A DNA stretch of 64,000 nt from Thecamonas trahens ATCC 50062. Its lineage: Eukaryota; Apusozoa; Apusomonadida; Apusomonadidae. A program made the position numbers and the translations under genes. This document shows positions 31,623 to 40,113 of the stretch, piece after piece (the stretch's first letter is position 1; every line of letters begins with the position of its first letter). The DNA lies in assembly GCF_000142905.1 (NCBI RefSeq), contig NW_013657646.1, positions 66,193 through 130,192 on the forward strand, given 5' to 3'. Below the pieces are notes generated by a model. The model was not told the DNA's origin. It worked only from the letters and a program-made list of their open reading frames with translations, and ran no database searches.

Positions 31623-33842
31623 ATGAGTCGAGCTCTCCCAAATCGAGCTCGACTCACGCCCCTGCTGCGAGAGACGGCAGCACCACTCACCGTCGTCCTT
31701 GGCATGCAGGTCGACTACCTTGTACTTGGTGGAACAGTGGTGGACGGGCTCGGTGGGGAGCCTGTGGTGGCTGACGTGGCCATTGCTCGCGGGCGGGTCG
31801 TCGGCGTCGGACCGGCGCTCTCCACAGCGTACACTGTCGCCGATCCGTCCACCGATCTCATCGATGCATCGGGTCTGCTTGTCCTCCCTGGCCTCATTGA
31901 CACCCACGCCCACGACGACTCGGTCCTCCTCCACCCGCATCCGCCAGCTCCTCGTGCCGCAGCTGCGCCTGTCCCTAGTCCAGCGGCCGATGATGGCGGC
32001 ATCGATGCACATCATCCTCTGCTCCCAAAGGTGGCTCAGGGCGTGACGACGGTCATCATCGGCAACTGTGGCATCTCGCTAGCTCCGCTCAACGCAGCAG
32101 CGTCGTGCACATGTGGTGCTGCGGATGGCGAGGTGTACAGCTGCACCTGCTCGCCGCTGCCGTCGCCGATGTACATCCTCGGCCCGCGAGCACGCTACTC
32201 GTTCGACTCGATGGATGCGTACATTGCTGCGCTAGACGCTGCCGAGCTACCAGTCAACGTCGGAGTGTTGGTGGGTCACGCTTCGCTCCGTGCCCGCGCC
32301 ATGGGCGAAGACGCGCTGGTCACCCGACCCGCCAACGCTGATGAGATGGCGGCTATGCAGAGCAGCCTAGCTGAAATGGGCGCAGCGGGCCAGGTCCTCG
32401 GCCTCTCCACCGGTTTGTACTACGCCATCGGTGCACCGGCACCGACCGAAGAAGTGGTGGCGCTTGCTGCGACCCTGGCCAATGCCTCGAATGGGGCTGC
32501 GGTCTACACCACACACCTCCGCGACGAGACGTCGGGCGTCGAGACTGCGCTCGACGAGGCCATTGCCATTGCCGATGCGGCCGGTGCCCACCTCGTTGTG
32601 TCGCACGTCAAAGCTGCAGGCTCGGACAACTGGGGCAAAGGACCGGCACTGGTGGAGAAGCTGACCAACGCAGCAGCGGCAGCGCAAGCTGCCGGGCGCA
32701 ACGTTGCCTTTGACGTCTACCCCTACACCGCGAGCTCAACTCATCTCTCGGCACCGCACATCCGGCGGTCATCGTCGTCACTTTTGGCCTGGTCGGCGGT
32801 CGCACCGCACTTGGCTGGCGCTGAGATCCTCGATGCGGCGGCGCAGCTTGGTCCCGAAGGAGCGCCGCCGCCGACGCCCGAGCAGGCAGTCGCTGCGCTC
32901 GAGCCCGGCGGTGGCATCTACTTTCAGATCGACGACGGTGACCTGGAGACGCTCCTGGCGTGTCCGCTGGCCATGGTCGGCTCGGACGGACTGCCTCTCG
33001 ACTCGCGGCCGCATCCGCGGCTGTACGGCACCTTTACGAGGGTGCTCGCCAAGTACGCGGCGGCCGACGACGGGCTGCTCCCGCTGGCCGAGGCAGTCCG
33101 GCGGATGACCTCGCTACCGGCACAGACCTTCGGCCTCGTCGACCGCGGCTCGCTTACAGTCGGCGCGTTTGCCGACCTCGTCGTTGTTGACCGTACAGCG
33201 CTTACTGAGAGGGCGACGTATGAGGAGCCACGGGCGACGCCAGCAGGCGTGCACTACGTCTTTGTCAACGGCGAGCCGGTGGTGCGCGCAGGCGGTGCGC
33301 CGCCCGCGCGCATCTTGGCCCATCCGGGCATGGTCCTCAAGCGACCGGCAGCGGTCCATGTGGCACGGATGAAGGAGGCACTGCGGGTGGCGGCCGAGGC
33401 GCCGCTCGTGAGCGAGACGCCGGTCGGCGCGGCATGGTTCGACGACCGTACCGGCGCGTTGGTCGCCACCGGGCACAACCGGACGGTGGCGTCGCGCAAT
33501 GCGACTCTTCACGCCGAACTTGTGGCTCTCGGCGAGCTCGAGGCCGAGCTTGGATCGGCCGAGGCACTTGCGGCGCTAGCGCCGCACCTGCACCTTTACG
33601 TCACGCTCGAGCCGTGCGGCATGTGCTTCTCGGCGCTGCGCGAGCTCGGCGTAGGCGCCATCCACTACGGCGCAGCCAACCCGCGGTTCGGCGGCGGGAC
33701 GGTGCTCAACCTCAACGCCGAAGCCGCCGCCATTCCCTGCGTCGGCGGCGTCTGCCGCGACGACGCTGTCGAGCTTCTCAAGTCGTTTTACGCGACCCAG
33801 AACCCCGCGACGGCCGGCATTCACGAGACGACACAGGCATAG
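31623..33842 (+). CDS. N-acyl-D-amino-acid deacylase fused to ADAT2-type tRNA adenosine deaminase
   Basis: 739 residues from the Met at 31623; a second candidate is at 31704. Residues about 30-560 are a D-aminoacylase of the amidohydrolase superfamily. The metal ligands and active-site residues seen in that family are in order: DTHAHDD, the bridging Cys in IIGNCGIS, THLRDE, VSHVKA and VGSDGLP. It would hydrolyse N-acyl-D-amino acids. Residues about 575-735 are a zinc deaminase: LHAEL (near 33509) and LEPCGMC (near 33610). NPRFGGGTVLNL and AVELLKSFYATQNP also match the tail of ADAT2, the catalytic subunit that converts A34 to inosine in tRNA. There is no stop or plausible intron between the parts. 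The stop overlaps the convergent RhoGEF by 22 bp. Confidence 0.88.
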   Translation: MSRALPNRARLTPLLRETAAPLTVVLGMQVDYLVLGGTVVDGLGGEPVVADVAIARGRVVGVGPALSTAYTVADPSTDLIDASGLLVLPGLIDTHAHDDSVLLHPHPPAPRAAAAPVPSPAADDGGIDAHHPLLPKVAQGVTTVIIGNCGISLAPLNAAASCTCGAADGEVYSCTCSPLPSPMYILGPRARYSFDSMDAYIAALDAAELPVNVGVLVGHASLRARAMGEDALVTRPANADEMAAMQSSLAEMGAAGQVLGLSTGLYYAIGAPAPTEEVVALAATLANASNGAAVYTTHLRDETSGVETALDEAIAIADAAGAHLVVSHVKAAGSDNWGKGPALVEKLTNAAAAAQAAGRNVAFDVYPYTASSTHLSAPHIRRSSSSLLAWSAVAPHLAGAEILDAAAQLGPEGAPPPTPEQAVAALEPGGGIYFQIDDGDLETLLACPLAMVGSDGLPLDSRPHPRLYGTFTRVLAKYAAADDGLLPLAEAVRRMTSLPAQTFGLVDRGSLTVGAFADLVVVDRTALTERATYEEPRATPAGVHYVFVNGEPVVRAGGAPPARILAHPGMVLKRPAAVHVARMKEALRVAAEAPLVSETPVGAAWFDDRTGALVATGHNRTVASRNATLHAELVALGELEAELGSAEALAALAPHLHLYVTLEPCGMCFSALRELGVGAIHYGAANPRFGGGTVLNLNAEAAAIPCVGGVCRDDAVELLKSFYATQNPATAGIHETTQA

Positions 33843-35812
33843 CCAACGTCGGCATAGTCCGCCCCGTCATCGTCATCATCATCGTCATCACTTCCGCCGG
33901 CGGTGTTGAGACCGTTGTCGCCGGCAGCACTGCTGCCCACGGGGGAGGTGTCGGCGGCGGGGATGGCGAGAAGCGACTCGGCTGACAGTGCGAGGGTGAT
34001 CTCGTCGCGGACCGAGGCGAGTGTTGCGTGGTCCTTGAACACCATGCGGCAGGCAAAGCCGGTGCCGAGTGGCCCAGCGTCGAGGGTGTCTGTCCACGAC
34101 GCGACCGGCTCATCCGGGACGGAGACGCCGGCGAGGACGGCCGAGGCGGTGCGGGAGCGGCGGCGGGCGGAGCGGTCGCCGGCAAGGGCCGGGCTGACGA
34201 CGTCGTAGTGGGCGTGGGTGGTAAAGACGTCAAGCACGTAGAGCTTAGCTGCAGCAGCAGATGCGTCTGACGACGAGGCAGCCGGAGGCTCGGCTTCGCC
34301 ATCGGCGACAATCTCCGAGGCGTCGGCGTCGCCGTCGACGCCCAGCAAGCGGCGGGTATCGACGACGCGGACCGAGCGCAGCGGAAGGCGGCGCGGGCCG
34401 CGGGCAAACACCGCGTGGGCCTTGTACCGCTCGACCTTTTTGAGGCGCTTGGTAGTGTGCTTGGTGACCACCAGCATGTCGTCGAGGACGTACAGCTTGC
34501 GGTCCGGCTTGGAGATGGACGAGTCGAGCCACGGCGGCGAGACGACAAAGATGTTGCGGAGGACGGAGCGAAAGGCATCGGTCCAGGCCTGAGCGTCAGA
34601 CGGCGAGTTGGCGACAAGTGTGAGGCCGCGGGAGAGGGTGGCGAGGTGCAGGGTGTTGGCGGCCGGGAGTGAGAGGGCGACGACGTCTGTGAGGACAACG
34701 ACACCTTCGGCAGGTGCGGTCGCGGTCTCGGCCTCGGACTTCCAGAAGACCAGCTGGCCGTTGGCGTGAAGCCGGAACCAGCGCTCGTTGTAGGTACGTG
34801 CGCTAGGAGTCGTGGCCATGCCGAGCATGCCCTCAAGGACGACAGCACGGCCGGCGGCGAGGGACTTTGACGACCTCGTGTCGCGGCGGCGGGCGATCTC
34901 GGCCGAACGGACGGCGTCCCAGGTGGCCAGTGCACCCGGAGCCACCGGCGGCGGCGGAATGTGGACCACCACGGCGACATCGTCGACGGTCAGTCGCGCC
35001 CGATGGGTTGACGCACTCAGCGACGCGGCAAGATTGGGCGGGAGGTCGACAAAGGTGGCCGCCAGCTGCGCAAACTTCTCGCGCGCATCTTGTATGTGGC
35101 GGGCTTCGTTGAGCGAGGCGGCAAAAGCCTCGACGGCGGCGTTGGCAGCCGCAAGTGGGCGGGCGTCAGCGTGGCTGGCGGGCGTCCGCTTGACCAGGTC
35201 CTTGAGCAGAAGCAGATACCGTGGAATGCGCTGGATGGGGGTAAGGAGGAGGGCCGACAAGTCGTAGGCCATGGCGTTGATCATGGGCGCATCGGACCCA
35301 GCAGCAGCAGTGAGAGCTGCAACTTCGTCGGCGACAGCGGCCTTGACAAAGGCCTTGAACTTGGACCCTGTCTTCTTTGCGGCCATGAGATGCTTCAACC
35401 GGGCCTGAGCCGCTTCGTTGCGCGTGATGACACGAGTGTACGGGGCGAGCATGGGATTGAGAAAGCGAGGCGAGAAGATGGGCCCCAGTTTTGTGCGATC
35501 CGAGAAGCGAGTAAGGCGAGATTTGAGATGAGAGCGAAGACTTGCATGCAGGGCGATGAGATCCTCCACATCATCAAAGAACAGATCAACATCATCCATA
35601 GTCATGCCCAGCTCTGCCAGGGCCTTCTTCTCCAAGCCACGAAACGGTTTGCCAAAGACTCTCAACATAGTCTCCAACCCCTTAATATACGTCTCTTCCG
35701 TCGCCAGCATCTCCACAGCAATCTGTTCCCGTGCCGCCGTCGACGGGCAATCACGAGTTGAGCTCGGAGGCGGCGGAGGGCGCTCTTCCCCGGACGACGA
35801 CGAGTTTCCCAT
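33821..35812 (-). CDS. Rho guanine-nucleotide exchange factor (DH-PH) with N-myristoylation motif
   Basis: 663 residues from the Met at 35812, chosen because it opens with MGNSSSSGEERP, a consensus N-myristoylation site. The frame continues upstream only through CA-repeat sequence. Residues about 35-240 form a DH domain: REQIAVEMLATEETYIKGL (CR1), MNPMLAPYTRVI-type middle region and LTPIQRIPRYLLLLKDLVK (CR3, strongly diagnostic). A PH domain follows (about 340-430; EGMLGMATT, ERWFRLHANGQLVFWKS, AQAWTDAFRSVL). A second PH-like region comes after it (KLYVLDDMLVVTKH). Family role: activates Rho/Rac GTPases at the membrane to control actin. The tail is acidic with an Asp run. Its coding end overlaps the preceding plus-strand gene. 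Confidence 0.9.
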   Translation of the reverse strand: MGNSSSSGEERPPPPPSSTRDCPSTAAREQIAVEMLATEETYIKGLETMLRVFGKPFRGLEKKALAELGMTMDDVDLFFDDVEDLIALHASLRSHLKSRLTRFSDRTKLGPIFSPRFLNPMLAPYTRVITRNEAAQARLKHLMAAKKTGSKFKAFVKAAVADEVAALTAAAGSDAPMINAMAYDLSALLLTPIQRIPRYLLLLKDLVKRTPASHADARPLAAANAAVEAFAASLNEARHIQDAREKFAQLAATFVDLPPNLAASLSASTHRARLTVDDVAVVVHIPPPPVAPGALATWDAVRSAEIARRRDTRSSKSLAAGRAVVLEGMLGMATTPSARTYNERWFRLHANGQLVFWKSEAETATAPAEGVVVLTDVVALSLPAANTLHLATLSRGLTLVANSPSDAQAWTDAFRSVLRNIFVVSPPWLDSSISKPDRKLYVLDDMLVVTKHTTKRLKKVERYKAHAVFARGPRRLPLRSVRVVDTRRLLGVDGDADASEIVADGEAEPPAASSSDASAAAAKLYVLDVFTTHAHYDVVSPALAGDRSARRRSRTASAVLAGVSVPDEPVASWTDTLDAGPLGTGFACRMVFKDHATLASVRDEITLALSAESLLAIPAADTSPVGSSAAGDNGLNTAGGSDDDDDDDDGADYADVGYACVVS

Positions 35813-36173
35813 GGCCAGAGGTAGACGGCGAGCGAAGTGGTGAACAAGGTGAGTGAATGAGTGCGCGCGTGTGTGTGTGGGGAGATGGAGTGTATGGGTG
35901 TGTGTGGGAGAGGTGGTATGTGTGTGAGTGTGTGTATGTGTTGTGGGGGTTGGGGGGGAGAAGGTGGTGCCTGTTGCGTCTGTCAATGTCATGATTTTGA
36001 CGGGCGGAGAGCAGAGGGCGACATTCCTCAGGATCGCTTTTTCTTATGCCGACGGGAGGTCATCCTCCCCTGGCAGCATCGGGATGCACTCTGCTCGCGG
36101 TTTGCGGCACGTGTGGTGCATGTTACTTATCATTGCTGTGTGGTGGCTCTGGCGGGGGCGCACCTCCATTGAT
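35813..36173. other. Spacer with GT-rich tract
   Basis: 361 bp between the RhoGEF start and the cytochrome b5 stop, both minus strand. The first part is an imperfect GTGTGTGTGGG tract (about 35868-35960). The rest has no recognisable gene. It should hold the RhoGEF promoter. Confidence 0.45.
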
Positions 36174-37526
36174 CTACTTGCGCGGGTAGAGGGACTTGAA
36201 GGCGACAAAGCCGGCGGCAACGATGGCGGCGACAGTGGCGGCAGTGGCGACGAGGCAGAGCTCCGATGAGAGCCAGCCGGCAGAGGCCGCGGCCTCGGGC
36301 GTGATCGGGCCACCGATCTGTGGGCGGAGTGGGAAGGGGAGGATGAGTAGGGGGCGGGCCGTAGGGGGGAGGGTAGCACAGCGGGTAGCGATCCGTTTAT
36401 GGAGGGAGCCATGTCGCCGCCAACGGAACGCACCGTGGATGTACGCGGAGAGAGCAGCCGTCGGAAGGAAGGCAGACCGGCTGCAATGGGCAGAGGCGTC
36501 CAAGCAAACAAGAGGACAACGTTTGCGCGAGGCCAGCCGTGGACATAGACCGCGCAGCACGGCGCGAGTACACCTGCATAGCAGTGACAAGGCAGGCATG
36601 CAAAGGCATTGCGCAGACGAGTCCAAGGCGAGTACGCCGCAATCCAGAGCAGGCGATGCAGCTTCGAACAACCGACGCAGGGGAGAGCAGGGGGGGGGAG
36701 GAAGGAGAACAGGGGCAGGGGAATAGAGGACAGGGTGTAGAACGAGGATACAGCCATCTTCCGAAGCTTAGAGGATGGTGCACCACGAGTCACCAGCACC
36801 CGCACCACCAGCCGGCCGCTCACGCACCTCTGCGGGGTCGACGTCACCAACGAGGTAGTCCTTGAGCATGGCCACAGCCTCAGACGAGTGACCGACATCC
36901 TCAAAGCCATCGGTACCATCCTCACCTATATACACGATACATGTAGTAATGTGAGTGTGAATCATCAACTATCATGCCCACCATACTATTGGTTGAGTGA
37001 GGCTGGGCGGCAGGCAGGCATGTGCCAACGAGTACGTAGCCAACCAAGGACATTGGACACGTCACACACCATTCCTTCGCACCCTCTCCGTTCCCCTCCC
37101 CCCACCCACCCCCCTGTCCCCACCCACCCCCCGCAGGGTTGGCAAGGACGACAGCCATGACTGACAACAACCCCAATCCACCAGAATATGAAACAAGGAT
37201 TATTGTATCACGTAGAGTGGTTGGATGGGCTTGTAGCATCTTGCTGTCTTCATACTAGCCGTGTGAAGGGGATGGGGGAGGTGGGGGGGGGAAGGCGCTC
37301 GCGGGCGACGGGTCATCCCATCTTTGAAGGCAAGGGGGAAGGGGGGGGGGGGGGGGAGGGGGATGGGCAAGGGGTACGTACCAGCAACGTCAAGGAGGAC
37401 CTCAGCACCACCGGGGTGGTCGTCAATAAAGGCAGTCACATCGTAGACCTTGTTGTCGATCACAATCCAGCAATCCTCAGCCGTGTTGTGCTCGGCAACC
37501 TCAGCAAGCTCGAAAGTCTTCGACAT
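36174..37526 (-). CDS. Tail-anchored cytochrome b5
   Basis: Three exons: 37526-37382 (ends in phase 1 at GTACGT), 36925-36828 (acceptor TATATAG, donor GTGCGT) and 36317-36174 (acceptor CCACAG), giving 128 residues, the usual length. The heme-binding core is complete. It has FIDDHPGG with the first axial His and [10 protein letters not shown] with the second, preceded by [18 protein letters not shown]. After a short Pro/Gly linker, one hydrophobic helix ([22 protein letters not shown]) and the basic end KSLYPRK form a C-terminal anchor for the ER or outer mitochondrial membrane. Cytochrome b5 donates electrons to desaturases and P450s. A slightly longer start at 37562 is possible. Introns are 456 and 510 bp. 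Confidence 0.93.
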
Positions 37527-37847
37527 GATGCTCAGTCGAGAAAGGAGTTGGGTGGCGGGCAAATGGTCGGGGTCGGCCGGAGGAATGGCTTGCCGCGGTG
37601 AGTCGGGCGATGGCCGACTTGGTCAGAGGTGCTGCGGGCAAGAGGAGAAACATCGACCAGTGGAACGCGGGCAAGTTGGTGAAGCGGCCGCGAGATCGAG
37701 CCGTACCGGTCTTGCTGTTGTGTCTGATTGGCGAGACGGATGGCTTGCGGCGTTGAGGCGGGCGATGGCTATCTCGGCCGATGCCGATGTAGACTCAACT
37801 GGAACAAAAGGACCCCCGGTGAAGGGGGCTCATACTCGTGCTGCCCG

Positions 37848-38056
37848 TTGCTGGATGGGCTGCCCGCTGGTGGATCGGTGACCCGTTGCTGGATGGGCTG
37901 CCCGCTGCTGGATGGGCTGCCCGTTGCTGGATGGACTGCCCGCTGGTGGATCGGTTGCCCGTTGCTGGATGGGCTGCCCGCTGCTGGATGGGCTGCCCGT
38001 TGCTGGATCGGCTGCCCGCTCGTGGATGGGCTGCCTGCTGCTGGATCGGTTGCCAG
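37848..38056. repeat. 19-bp minisatellite with 38-bp higher-order period
   Basis: Eleven units of 19 bp with core TGCTGGATGGGCTGCCCG. Units alternate in their first base (T in odd units, C in even ones) almost throughout, so the tract has grown by adding pairs. It lies in the divergent spacer between cytochrome b5 (minus) and the ArfGAP1 gene (plus), ending about 85 bp before the latter. All frames remain open through it by chance. Confidence 0.95.
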
Positions 38057-38140
38057 AGATTACACTCTCCCCGACCAAGTACTGGCGCGACGAGTTTGGC
38101 CGAACCGAGAGCCAAGCGTGAGCGACCACTGCTCGCCACC

Positions 38141-39721
38141 ATGGCCACACCAGAGACACGAAAGCTGTTCAAACAGCTGCAAGGCATCAACAACAACAAC
38201 GTAAGTCTACCCAGAGCCACAGCAGAACATGCTCTACCTGCACATCCTCTTTCCCCCCGAGTGCAGTTGGCCATATCGACAAAAGGGTGGATGTGCGTAC
38301 CGGCGTGTGCCGCAGGTCACAGAAGGTCTACACCTCCCCCTCCCNNNNNNNNNNNNNNNNNNNNNNNNNNNNNNNNNNNNNNNNNNNNNNNNNNNNNNNN
38401 NNNNNNNNNNNNNNNNNNNNNNNNNNNNNNNNNNNNNNNNNNNNNNNNNNNNNNNNNNNNNNNNNNNNNNNNNNNNNNNNNNNNNNNNNNNNNNNNNNNN
38501 NNNNNNNNNNNNNNNNNNNNNNNNNNNNNNNNNNNNNNNNNNNNNNNNNNNNNNNNNNNNNNNNNNNNNNNNNNNNNNNNNNNNNNNNNNNNNNNNNNNN
38601 NNNNNNNNNNNNNNNNNNNNNNNNNNNNCATCACCGCCCGTAGAATGCGCTGCGACAGGTTCGCCAGACTCAGATCGGATGCTCGCGCCTGTCGACGCGC
38701 GTGGGGTGTCCAAGAGCAAGAGCAAGAGCAAGAGCAAGAGAGTGCTTGTGAGCACGCGCGCGCGCGTGTGTGTGTGTGTGCTCATGTACTGGAAGCGTGC
38801 GACGGCATATCACTCACCTGATGACCCGTTGATGTTGGTCGTTGATGTTGGTTGTTGATGTTGGCCGGGACAGAGTTCTGCGCATCGTTCCAGGGCATGG
38901 AGGGCGTGTCGCTCGAGGCCAAGTACGCATCGTGGGGCGCGTCGTTGTATCGTGACAAAATCCGGACACTTGCGGATGGCGCTGGCTCGTGGTCGCTGGC
39001 CGAGGCTCAGTTGCGGATTCCCGAGCCCGCACCGCTGCCATCGCCGTCGATGGGCTCGTCGCTCGACTCGCCGGCCGGCGAGGCTGCAGCCCGGCCGGCC
39101 ATGCAGGGCTTTGGTTCGGACGGGCGCACACATAATCCCGACGAGGGCAACGGATCCGGTGGCTCGTTCTTCTCGTCGATCGCCTCGGGCTGGTCGTCGT
39201 TTGCCGCCAAGGCTACGGTGGCGGCCAAGTCGGCGTCCAAGGTCATTGCCGAAAAGTCGACTGTTGCCGCCACCAAGGTCAAGTCGTCGTCGCAAAAGGG
39301 ATGGTCCTCGGTCCGGGCCTTTATCGATGCCCGCTCGCAGGGCGAGGGCGGCGAGCCGGGCGCGGCTAACCCCGAACTGTACGAGGTCGATCCGTCCGAT
39401 CAGGGCGTTTCGGCCCCGGAGCCGTCGACTTCCTCCGCCCCGCCGACGGTTACCGAGGTCGAGATCGCTGAGCAGGATGCTCGGCTTGCTGCACTCGGCC
39501 TAGGCGGCCCGCCGCCGTCGTCAGAGCCGGCCTCCACTAGCGATCCCACCACAGACTTTTTCTCCAACCTTGCTGCAAGCCCTGCGCCTGCCGCAACGAC
39601 GACGACAACCACCACAACCACGGCGACAGCCTCCTCTTTGGGCTCTCCCACTGCCAACACCCCGACTGCTGTCGCTGTCGCCGACGATGGTGATGTTGAC
39701 GACTGGAATACAGCCTGGTGA
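38141..39721 (+). CDS. ArfGAP1-type GTPase-activating protein, zinc finger interrupted by assembly gap
   Basis: Exon 1 (38141-38200, 20 codons) reads MATPETRKLFKQLQGINNNN, the typical first residues of ArfGAP1, and ends at GTAAGT. The last exon (about 38874-39721) begins in the end of the ArfGAP domain (FCASFQGMEG, SLEAKYASWGASLYRDKI). It continues into lipid-packing-sensor-like amphipathic repeats (FFSSIASGWSSFAAKA, GWSSVRAFIDA) and ends DDWNTAW, like animal ArfGAP1. The C4 zinc finger should lie between. A stretch just before the gap (GWMCVPACAAGHRR) resembles its second half but with wrong Cys spacing, and the gap at 38345-38628 hides the rest. Known role: stimulates Arf1 GTP hydrolysis in COPI vesicle traffic at the Golgi. 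Confidence 0.85.
38345..38628. other. Assembly gap (284 N)
   Basis: Unresolved bases inside the ArfGAP1 gene. The left edge ends in CTCCCCCTCCC. Downstream flanks contain an AAGAGC hexamer repeat (about 38708-38740) and CG/GT-rich sequence (about 38755-38780). Confidence 0.95.
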
Positions 39722-40113
39722 TCCCCCTCTTTCCTCTTTGCCCACCCCCGCCTCCACACAAAACTCATCACCCACCATCATAGCAAGCAAGCAACAAGCA
39801 AGCAACAAACCAGCTATTCCCTGCCCAAGTTGCTCATTCCTCCACCATTGCTTTGTCACTCAACTGCTGCCTGCCACTCTTTTAGTCAGTGCCGTCGTCG
39901 GTCTGGACAGGTCGGGCGCCAAACCAGTGACCGCCAACCGACCAACTCCCCTGACCCTCCCCCTCCCCTCCTCCCCCCCCCCCTCAACACCACCACAGTC
40001 CGTACAACACCACACCCAACTACCTCCCTCCTCCCCAACCCCTCCACCCCACCCCCCTCCACCCCCTCCACCCCCACCTCCCACTACATTGACCAAATAG
40101 CTAGACCTACACA
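39722..40113. other. Intergenic spacer, pyrimidine-rich
   Basis: 392 bp between two plus-strand genes. Its second half (about 39950-40090) is almost pure C/T/A with runs of C, typical of the sequence just upstream of several starts in this window. No gene recognised. Confidence 0.4.

Noticed and set aside
35868-35992. 60-residue Thr/His-rich N-terminal extension of the RhoGEF
   Set aside because: It comes from a CA/GT dinucleotide tract; the MGNSSSS start right after it is a far better N-terminus.
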